From contig CANGZX010000057.1 in the NCBI GenBank assembly GCA_947458775.1, positions 1 through 5,418 on the forward strand: DNA of 5,418 bases, written 5' to 3'. A program made the position numbers and the translations under genes. The notes under the pieces were generated by a model. The model searched no databases and was not told the DNA's origin. It was given only the letters and a program-made list of their open reading frames with translations. The stretch is from Sphingobacteriaceae bacterium. Lineage in GTDB: Bacteria; Bacteroidota; Bacteroidia; Sphingobacteriales; Sphingobacteriaceae. Shown here in pieces: positions 1-5,418 of the stretch (positions within the stretch are counted from its first letter, which is position 1; each line of letters begins with the position of its first letter).

Positions 1-268
1 CTTGCCCAAAACCACCAATTTGTACTCGTAAACGAGCTATATAGCCATCATAAACGGCAAATATGGGATAACCCTCCCGTTGGTTGGTTCTAAAATCCAA
101 TCCCGAATGAAAGTGGTTGGGGCGCAAATCGCCAAAGCTACCGGCTATAGATGGGGTTAAATCAAGAGGGTATCTAAAATCTCCTTTTGGGTATGTACTG
201 GCTTTATAGGGTTGTGCTTGCGTATGTATGAACGAAAAGCAAAGTAGAAAAAGAAAACTAAGCCGCAT
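1..268 (-). CDS. Exported M23-family metallopeptidase, N-terminal part (cut by window edge)
   Basis: Eighty-nine codons are visible before the gene runs off the left edge. The start is the ATG at 268-266, which shares one base with the stop of the upstream FAH gene (TAATG). Residues 1-18 form a Sec signal peptide: a short Arg-containing start, a Leu/Phe-rich core, and a probable cut after TQA. From about residue 43 the protein reads like the opening of a Bacteroidota LytM/M23 peptidase, with GSFGDLRPNHFHSGLDF at 43-59. This contains the first zinc-binding motif HxxxD as H54 and D58. The following PIFAVYDGYIARL stretch (68-80) matches the usual strand pair after that motif. Family members cut peptide cross-links in peptidoglycan, or act as inactive envelope regulators. 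The second motif (HxH) lies outside the window, so activity cannot be judged. Family assignment is fairly secure; the exact substrate is unknown. Confidence 0.85.
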   Translation of the reverse strand, partial: MRLSFLFLLCFSFIHTQAQPYKASTYPKGDFRYPLDLTPSIAGSFGDLRPNHFHSGLDFRTNQREGYPIFAVYDGYIARLRVQIGGFGQ

Positions 269-879
269 TATTTAATGTGAAAATCTAGTAATTTTTCTTC
301 TCCAAGGTATCCTTCTAGGTGATCGCCTATATTTACTTTACCTACGCCTTCGGGTGTTCCGGTAAAGAGTAAATCGCCTTTTCTTAGGGTGATGTATTGC
401 GATACAAAGGCAATAATTCGATCGAAGCTGAATAGTAAATCACGGGTATTCCCTGTTTGTACCATTTGTCCGTTTAGATCTAAATGAAAGGATAAGTTTT
501 CTAAATCGACCAAGTTTGCTTTAGGTATAAATTTACTTACCGGAGCAGAATGATCGAATGATTTGGCCAACTCCCACGGTAGGCCTTTTTCTTTGTGCTG
601 TTGTTGAATGTCTCGGGCAGTAAAATCAATACCTAAGCCAATTTCATCGAAATAGGTATGCGCAAACTTTTCGGCAATGTGCTTTCCTTCTTTGCATATT
701 TTTAGCACCACTTCAATTTCGTGGTGTATATCTGTAGTAAAAGAAGGGTGGTAAAAAGGGGCATTGTTTAGTAAAATTGCCGTATCTGGCTTCATGAAAA
801 TAACCGGCTTACTAGGTACTGGGTTATTTAGTTCTTTTGCGTGTTCGGCGTAGTTACGGCCAACGGCTATAATTTTCAT
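268..879 (-). CDS. FAH-family acylpyruvate hydrolase / oxaloacetate decarboxylase (FAHD1-like)
   Basis: This is a complete 203-residue single-domain fumarylacetoacetate hydrolase-family enzyme, presumably cytosolic. The sequence aligns without gaps to the catalytic part of human FAHD1 as I remember it, with a constant offset of 17 residues. Metal ligands are E54, E56 and D85; the catalytic pair is H13 and E16 in RNYAEHAKEL; R89, Q92 and K106 are the other active-site positions. The closing TGTPEGVG turn is at 173-180. All these residues are present, so the enzyme should be active. FAHD1 relatives cleave acylpyruvates and decarboxylate oxaloacetate using Mg2+ or Mn2+; some bacterial relatives work in aromatic degradation, but no such pathway genes are here. 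The ATG at 879 gives the family-typical N-terminus; no Shine-Dalgarno site is visible. The gene lies 15 bp after the sorting-domain gene and overlaps the M23 start by one base. Family is certain; the physiological substrate is inferred. Confidence 0.93.
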   Translation of the reverse strand: MKIIAVGRNYAEHAKELNNPVPSKPVIFMKPDTAILLNNAPFYHPSFTTDIHHEIEVVLKICKEGKHIAEKFAHTYFDEIGLGIDFTARDIQQQHKEKGLPWELAKSFDHSAPVSKFIPKANLVDLENLSFHLDLNGQMVQTGNTRDLLFSFDRIIAFVSQYITLRKGDLLFTGTPEGVGKVNIGDHLEGYLGEEKLLDFHIK

Positions 880-894
880 TTGCTGCTTGTTGGG

Positions 895-1437
895 CTATTG
901 TATGGAAATACGTTTAATAACAGTTTCGTTACCGGCAATAAATCGAATAAAATATAAACCGCTATTTAGGCTATCGTCAATAGTAAAAGTAGCATTTTGC
1001 TCACCTGCGGGTAGTTTTCTTGACAGTAGCGTGCTCACTTCATTGCCGAGAAAGTCCATAATTTTAATCGTCATGGTTACCTCTTTGTTTAGAGTGTAGT
1101 TTACATTTAACTGATCGGATACCGGATTGGGATACACTTTTACATTGCTTAGTAGCTTTCCATCGGGCAGGTTTAATTTGTTAGGTGTAGTGGCGCTTGG
1201 TTTTAATACCGATGGTTTAAAAGGCACCATGCTTACTTTTAACTTAGTTTTTAAGAACGCTGGTTTTTCTTTGCGGGTATCGGTAATTTTTCCACCAATT
1301 CTAGAGGCGCTTGCTCGAATGCTATCGGTTCTTAAAGTAGGCTTTAACGTACGTTCATAGGCATTTACCTGCAATCCCCCTAAAAAAAGAGATGCAAATA
1401 AAAGTATGTATACAGTGTTTTTGTAGAGTTTCCCCAT
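895..1437 (-). CDS. Small exported protein with T9SS type A sorting domain
   Basis: The protein has 180 residues in three parts. Residues 1-26 are a Sec signal peptide with a hydrophobic core at 9-22 and a probable cut after VNA. Residues 27-100 form a low-complexity, strongly basic stretch (17 Lys/Arg against 5 Asp/Glu) rich in Pro, Ser and Thr, with no domain I recognise. Residues from about 98 to the end are a type IX secretion C-terminal sorting domain, with YPNP at 102-105, a GLYFIRF strand at 160-166 and the terminal VIKRISIQ. Such domains direct proteins through the outer membrane by the Por/T9SS machinery, after which the domain is usually removed. That would leave only about 70 residues of cargo. 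There is no cysteine. The ATG at 1437 places the signal peptide correctly; a weak AAGG lies 9 bp before it. I found no convincing promoter on this strand in the 181-bp spacer. The gene leads the FAH-M23 cluster. Function unknown. Confidence 0.88.
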   Translation of the reverse strand: MGKLYKNTVYILLFASLFLGGLQVNAYERTLKPTLRTDSIRASASRIGGKITDTRKEKPAFLKTKLKVSMVPFKPSVLKPSATTPNKLNLPDGKLLSNVKVYPNPVSDQLNVNYTLNKEVTMTIKIMDFLGNEVSTLLSRKLPAGEQNATFTIDDSLNSGLYFIRFIAGNETVIKRISIQ

Positions 1438-1569
1438 ATAGTTATGCCTTGTGTAAAAATATATATAATTACTAGGCTCTGTATATATGAAACTCTAGTT
1501 TTTATTTTTTTAACATAATTTAACGAAAATGATACAAAATGGGGTCATTTTAACTATGCAATCTTTTAG

Positions 1570-1600
1570 TTTGTAAATCGGAAATGTTGGTTTACTTTTG
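1570..1600 (+). promoter_or_regulatory. Bacteroidota-type promoter for kup
   Basis: TTTG at 1570-1573, a 19-bp spacer, then TACTTTTG at 1593-1600 matches the Bacteroidota housekeeping consensus (TTTG, 19-20 bp, TAnnTTTG) at every fixed position. Transcription should begin about 6-8 bases after the second box, near 1606-1608. That leaves a leader of only about 11-13 bases before the GTG start, too short for a riboswitch or a normally spaced Shine-Dalgarno site. The boxes are seen directly; the start point is inferred. Confidence 0.75.
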
Positions 1601-1618
1601 TTCGTTAATTTAAAATAA

Positions 1619-3556
1619 GTGAGCAACCATAAAAATCTACAAAAGCTGTCTGCAGCTGGCTTATTAATTAGTTTAGGTATTATCTATGGTGATATCGGTA
1701 CATCGCCACTTTATGTATTTAAAGCCATTGTAGGCGAAAGTATCATCACTACTGATTTAATTCTGGGCGGTTTATCGTGTATTTTTTGGACGCTTACCTT
1801 ACAAACTACTATTAAGTATGTACTTATTACGCTTCGGGCAGATAATAAGGGAGAGGGTGGAATATTCTCTTTGTATTCTTTGGTAAAAAGAAAAGCTAAA
1901 TGGCTAACTATTCCGGCAATGATTGGTGGTTGTGCGCTTTTAGCCGATGGTATTATTACTCCACCATTTACTGTTTCTTCAGCCATTGAAGGGTTAATTA
2001 TTGTAAATCCGGGTTTGCCTACCGTACCCATAGTTATTGCTATTCTTACCATTTTGTTTATCATTCAGCAATTCGGAACCTCATTAGTGGGTAAAGCTTT
2101 TGGACCTATTATGTTTATATGGTTTGGCATGATGGCGGTATTGGGTATCGTATTTGTGTTACAATATCCTGCAATTCTACACTCAATTAATCCATATTAT
2201 GCTTACAAGATATTGGTTTCATCGCCCAGCTCTTTTCTGATTTTAGGTGCTGTATTTCTGTGTACTACTGGGGCAGAAGCATTGTATTCAGATTTGGGGC
2301 ATTGCGGCAGATCCAATATTCAGATCAGCTGGATTTATGTAAAAATTTGTTTGCTGTTAAACTATATGGGCCAGGGTGTATGGCTTTTACAACACCAAGG
2401 CACTACCCTAAATGGCGACAATCCGTTCTTCCAAATTATGCCTTCTTGGTTTTTAATACCAGGCATTGCTATTGCCACAATTGCAGCAATTATTGCAAGT
2501 CAGGCATTAATTTCGGGCTCTTTTACCCTTATTGCAGAGGCGGTTCGTTTAAACTTATGGCCAAAAGTTAGAATCAACTATCCTAGCGATCAAAAAGGCC
2601 AATTGTATGTTCCTTCTATCAATTGGTTATTGTGGTTGGGCTGTTTAGTTGTGGTATTTATTTTCCAAGAGTCTACCAAAATGGAAGCAGCGTATGGCCT
2701 TTCTATTACATTGGCCATGCTCATGACTACTATTCTCTTGAGTGTTTACTTGCTACGAAAAAAAGTACCAGCCTATTTGGTTGTCATTTTTTTAACTATA
2801 TATCTAATTATAGAGTTAACATTTTTTGCAGGTAATATGGCCAAAATAATGCATGGCGGTTGGTTTACCATCGTATTGGGTTCTATTTTATTTTCAGTAA
2901 TGTGGGCTTGGTCCTCTGCCCGAAAAATTAAAAACAGATTTGTAAAATTTGTTGATATTGAAGAATACTATCCAATTATTAAAGATTTAAGCGAAGATGA
3001 AACCGTACCAAAATTAGCTTCGCAATTGGTGTATTTAACCAGTGCAAATTTCCGCTCAGAAATAGAGTTAAAAATTATGTACTCCATCTTACAAAAACAA
3101 CCAAAACGTGCCGATGTATATTGGTTGGTACACGTAGATGTAATGGATGAGCCATATACCAACGATTACAAGGTTGATTTCTTAATTCCGGGTAAATTAA
3201 TTCGTATCGATTTTAAACTTGGTTTTAGAGTAGAGCAACGCATAAATGTGTTGTTCCGTAAAGTGGTAGAAGATTTAGTTAAGAATAAAGAAGTGGATAT
3301 TACTAGTAAACACCCTTCTTTAAATAAAAATCATATTGTGGGCGATTTTCGCTTTGTATTATTAGAGAAAGTACTCTCTCGTTCAAATAAATTGCCTTTC
3401 TTGGAGCGTTTCATCATGAACTATTATTTCATTCTGCATAAACTAAGTTTATCTGAAGAAAAAGGCTTTGGTCTCGATTCTAGTTTCGTGAAAATAGAAC
3501 GGGTACCGCTCATGGTATCCGTACCAGAAAACATCATCTTAAACAGAATTAAGTAA
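1619..3556 (+). CDS. kup: Kup-family low-affinity potassium:proton symporter
   Basis: This is a complete 645-residue KUP/HAK/KT transporter, close to the roughly 620-650 usual for the family. Kup imports K+ with H+ across the inner membrane. The hallmark GDIGTSPLY is at 24-32, RADNKGEGGI at 73-82 and ITPPFTVSSAIEGL at 113-126. D25 and E124 appear equivalent to E. coli Kup D23 and E116, residues implicated in ion coupling. About twelve membrane helices fill residues 12-430, and the rest is the cytosolic C-terminal domain. The start is GTG: the codon just upstream (1616-1618) is an in-frame TAA, and the next Met is residue 101, well past the signature motif. There is no Shine-Dalgarno site. The gene stands alone, behind its own promoter and ahead of a strong terminator, so it is probably monocistronic. 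No regulatory site beyond the promoter is visible. Identification is secure; the affinity and regulation are not shown by sequence. Confidence 0.96.
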   Translation: MSNHKNLQKLSAAGLLISLGIIYGDIGTSPLYVFKAIVGESIITTDLILGGLSCIFWTLTLQTTIKYVLITLRADNKGEGGIFSLYSLVKRKAKWLTIPAMIGGCALLADGIITPPFTVSSAIEGLIIVNPGLPTVPIVIAILTILFIIQQFGTSLVGKAFGPIMFIWFGMMAVLGIVFVLQYPAILHSINPYYAYKILVSSPSSFLILGAVFLCTTGAEALYSDLGHCGRSNIQISWIYVKICLLLNYMGQGVWLLQHQGTTLNGDNPFFQIMPSWFLIPGIAIATIAAIIASQALISGSFTLIAEAVRLNLWPKVRINYPSDQKGQLYVPSINWLLWLGCLVVVFIFQESTKMEAAYGLSITLAMLMTTILLSVYLLRKKVPAYLVVIFLTIYLIIELTFFAGNMAKIMHGGWFTIVLGSILFSVMWAWSSARKIKNRFVKFVDIEEYYPIIKDLSEDETVPKLASQLVYLTSANFRSEIELKIMYSILQKQPKRADVYWLVHVDVMDEPYTNDYKVDFLIPGKLIRIDFKLGFRVEQRINVLFRKVVEDLVKNKEVDITSKHPSLNKNHIVGDFRFVLLEKVLSRSNKLPFLERFIMNYYFILHKLSLSEEKGFGLDSSFVKIERVPLMVSVPENIILNRIK

Positions 3557-3590
3557 AAAAAAGCCCCGAATAATTTCGGGGCTTTTTTTT
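3555..3590. terminator. Bidirectional intrinsic terminator between kup and the permease
   Basis: This is a perfect 16-bp inverted repeat around a 4-base TAAT loop (3571-3574). Eight A's and GCCCCGAA (3555-3570) pair with TTCGGGGC and eight T's (3575-3590). Read on either strand it gives a GC-rich hairpin followed by a run of U, so it should stop transcription of both convergent genes. It overlaps the last two bases of the kup TAA and two bases of the permease TAA. Confidence 0.95.
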
Positions 3591-5295
3591 AGTGATTGTT
3601 CGGCTGGTTAAGCTTACTTCTGCGGTAACTGTACCCGAAATAAATGCTTAGCCCAACTACGAGCCAAACACTAAATACAAGCCAGTTTTTCACCGGAATT
3701 TCTGTCATTAAATAAAAACAACTCATTAAACCCAATATTGGAATAATAGAGAAATTGTTTTTGAAACTCAAAATGGCTGATCCCATGCATATAAGTAGGA
3801 AGAGATAGAACGGAATGTGGTGTTTCCAACTTTCCCATCCTTCGGAGAAATTTAGCTTACTGCCAATAAAATCGCTAAAGAACCAAGCCAGTACCACTAC
3901 TAAAATGGGTATAATGAACTTGCCATTTACATAGGGAATGCGGAAACGTTTTTGGGTAGGATTCTCATCTTTAGGTAAGTAAAGTACTCCGCCACAAACC
4001 AAAACAAAGGCAAAAAGGGTGCCAATACTGGTTAAATCGGTTACCAAACTGCTATCTACAAATAATGCCGGTATGCCCACTAAAAAGCCGGTAATGATAG
4101 TTGCAAAAGCGGGTGTTTGATATTTCTTATGGATTTTACTGAATGATTTAGGTAATAAACCATCGCGGCTCATGCTCATCCAAATACGTGGTTGGCCCAA
4201 TTGGAATACCAATAATACACTGGTAGTGGCAATAACGGCACTAACCGAAATAATATAGCTAATCCAAGGTTTATTAATTCGTTCAAATACAAAAGCCAAT
4301 GGATCGTCTACTTTTAACTCCGAATAGTTTACCATTCCAGTTAATACCAAGGCAATTAAAATGTATAAAACGGTACAAATAATGAGGGAATAAATCATCC
4401 CTTTGGGTAAATCTCGTTGTGGGTTTTCACATTCTTCGGCAGTGGTAGAAATGGCATCAAAACCGATGTATGCATAAAATACAGCCGATACGCCACGCAA
4501 TACGCCGCTAAATCCGTTGGGTAAAAATGGCGCCCAGTTGTTTGTATCTACATAGAAAAAGCCAATGCCAATAACAAAAAGTATAACGGCAACCTTTAGT
4601 GCCACCATAAAGTTGGTACTCTTTTTACTTTCTTTAATTCCTATATAGGCCAACCAAGTAACCAATACCACAATGAGCATGGCCGGAATGTTTAAAAACA
4701 CTTTATAGTCGCCAATCATAGGTGCGGTGGTCCAAGCTTGGTAAGCGTCTGCTAAGCTGTTATTTAGCAGTTTACCTGCAGCCATGGCAGTTTCTGCTTC
4801 TTGAAATCGACCAAAAGCCGTTGTACTATCCATGGTAAGCCAACCTGGTAAATGTATGCCAATGCCCTGCAGTAGGTTATTGAAATAGCCACTCCACGAA
4901 ATAGCCACCACAATATTGCCGATAGCGTATTCTAAAATCAAGGCCCAACCTATAATCCAGGCAACTAATTCGCCGAAAGCTACGTAGGCGTAGGTGTAGG
5001 CACTGCCCGATACGGGTACACGTGAAGCAAATTCGGCATAACATAAAGCCGAAAAGCCGCAAGTTATGGCTGTAATTACGAATAAGATAGAAACGCCAGG
5101 CCCACCATTAAAAGCGGCTGTACCAATGGTAGAGAAAATTCCCGCACCAATTACGGCAGCAATCCCCATGGCCGTTAAATCACGTACTTTTAAAACCTTA
5201 TTTAGGTTTTTTTGTTCGTGTTCAGCATCAGAAAAGCCTTCTTTTTGATCTTTTAATATGCCACTAATGGTTTTTTTTCTAAGAAAGTTAGCCAT
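3589..5295 (-). CDS. APC-superfamily amino acid permease (cationic amino acid transporter type)
   Basis: This is a complete 568-residue inner-membrane transporter of the amino acid-polyamine-organocation superfamily, nearest the CAT subfamily. I count about 14 hydrophobic helices: ten core helices between residues 41 and 440 and four more between about 455 and 558, the layout of CAT proteins. The unwound first-helix motif reads GAGIF at 50-54. The sixth-helix signature FYAYIGFDAISTTAEE is at 273-288, followed by ENPQRDLP, and QPRIWMSMSRDGLLP is at 368-382. K234 in the fifth helix may match the Lys that replaces the Na+ site in proton-coupled relatives. The first 36 residues are a charged cytosolic tail. 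An Ala/Asn-rich segment at about 152-198 enlarges the loop before the fourth predicted helix. The ATG at 5295 follows an A-rich stretch without Shine-Dalgarno. Substrate cannot be read from sequence; cationic or broad neutral amino acids are possible. Confidence 0.93.
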   Translation of the reverse strand: MANFLRKKTISGILKDQKEGFSDAEHEQKNLNKVLKVRDLTAMGIAAVIGAGIFSTIGTAAFNGGPGVSILFVITAITCGFSALCYAEFASRVPVSGSAYTYAYVAFGELVAWIIGWALILEYAIGNIVVAISWSGYFNNLLQGIGIHLPGWLTMDSTTAFGRFQEAETAMAAGKLLNNSLADAYQAWTTAPMIGDYKVFLNIPAMLIVVLVTWLAYIGIKESKKSTNFMVALKVAVILFVIGIGFFYVDTNNWAPFLPNGFSGVLRGVSAVFYAYIGFDAISTTAEECENPQRDLPKGMIYSLIICTVLYILIALVLTGMVNYSELKVDDPLAFVFERINKPWISYIISVSAVIATTSVLLVFQLGQPRIWMSMSRDGLLPKSFSKIHKKYQTPAFATIITGFLVGIPALFVDSSLVTDLTSIGTLFAFVLVCGGVLYLPKDENPTQKRFRIPYVNGKFIIPILVVVLAWFFSDFIGSKLNFSEGWESWKHHIPFYLFLLICMGSAILSFKNNFSIIPILGLMSCFYLMTEIPVKNWLVFSVWLVVGLSIYFGYSYRRSKLNQPNNH

Positions 5296-5301
5296 GCGTT
5301 T

Positions 5302-5418
5302 TTAGTTTTTGAGATATAGGTGATTTTGATAAAGATATGATGCTTGTTGGTAATATGAAATTGCTTCTTTACGTAAGTCTGGGTTGATGGCAATTGGTTT
5401 GATATCGCTGGTTTCGAA
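5302..5418 (-). CDS. C-terminal end of an unidentified gene (cut by window edge)
   Basis: An open frame enters from the right edge and runs 38 codons to a TAA at 5304-5302, six bases before the permease ATG. The visible tail is polar and aromatic, ending in ISYYQQASYLYQNHLYLKN, and looks like an amphipathic helix rather than random translation. I do not recognise the family. The evidence for coding is the uninterrupted frame in AT-rich DNA, the plausible residue composition and the operon-like spacing to the permease. The stretch is short enough that a chance open frame cannot be excluded. If real, the gene would probably be co-transcribed with the permease. Confidence 0.5.
   Translation of the reverse strand, partial: FETSDIKPIAINPDLRKEAISYYQQASYLYQNHLYLKN
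5330..5360 (-). promoter_or_regulatory. Possible weak promoter for the permease
   Basis: On the minus strand, TTTC (5360-5357), a 19-bp spacer and TATCTTTA (5337-5330) resemble the Bacteroidota consensus with one mismatch in each box. Transcription would begin about 28 bases before the permease ATG. The site lies inside the apparent coding tail of the upstream gene, so it may be chance in AT-rich DNA. Confidence 0.3.

Noticed and set aside
887..1360. Two plus-strand open frames opposite the sorting-domain gene
   Set aside because: The minus-strand frame has a signal peptide and a recognisable sorting domain; the opposite frames show neither a domain nor a promoter and are shadows.
1438..1618. 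Possible riboswitch, inverted repeat or minus-strand promoter in the divergent spacer
   Set aside because: The only inverted repeat noticed (ACTAG/CTAGT near 1471-1500) has a 5-bp stem. TATATTTT on the minus strand resembles a second promoter box but has no partner box at 19-21 bp. The kup leader is too short for a riboswitch.
1711..2064. A 117-codon open frame on the minus strand inside kup
   Set aside because: It lies antisense within a confidently identified transporter gene, resembles no family I know, and its hydrophobic runs mirror the membrane helices of the real frame.
2260..2571. A 103-codon plus-strand frame inside kup, possibly indicating a frameshift
   Set aside because: The kup frame is continuous through this stretch and keeps family-typical residues, so there is no break to explain.
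1..5418. A novel defence, mobile or biosynthetic system
   Set aside because: Every substantial gene falls in a familiar housekeeping or envelope family, no terminal repeats, integrases, transposases or clustered repeats are visible, and base use is uniform along the window.

Overview
The window looks like an ordinary chromosomal stretch of a Bacteroidota bacterium. Three things point there: AT-rich coding sequence with almost no Shine-Dalgarno sites, a small protein with a type IX secretion (Por) C-terminal sorting domain, and a textbook Bacteroidota promoter (TTTG-N19-TAnnTTTG) in front of the kup gene. I cannot place it below phylum. All genes appear intact except those cut by the window edges. 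There are no RNA genes, mobile elements, CRISPR arrays or long repeats.

Layout: positions 1-1437 hold a tight three-gene minus-strand cluster. In order of transcription it encodes a short exported protein with a T9SS sorting domain (1437-895), a FAHD1-type acylpyruvate hydrolase/oxaloacetate decarboxylase (879-268) and the N-terminus of an exported M23 metallopeptidase (268 to the left edge). The gaps are 15 bp and then a 1-bp stop/start overlap (TAATG), so the three are probably co-transcribed. A 181-bp AT-rich spacer separates this cluster from the divergent kup potassium transporter gene on the plus strand (1619-3556). Kup has a forced GTG start and a very short leader. A perfect 16-bp hairpin then fills the gap to a convergent APC-family amino acid permease on the minus strand (5295-3589), and it should terminate both genes. 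Upstream of the permease, the right edge holds what looks like the last 38 codons of another minus-strand gene, ending 6 bp before the permease start.

Functionally this is mostly housekeeping and envelope biology: proton-coupled potassium uptake, amino acid uptake, a central-metabolism clean-up enzyme and a cell-wall peptidase. I see no defence system, toxin-antitoxin pair, biosynthetic cluster or other undescribed system. The least explained item is the small basic T9SS-tagged protein at the head of the minus-strand cluster.
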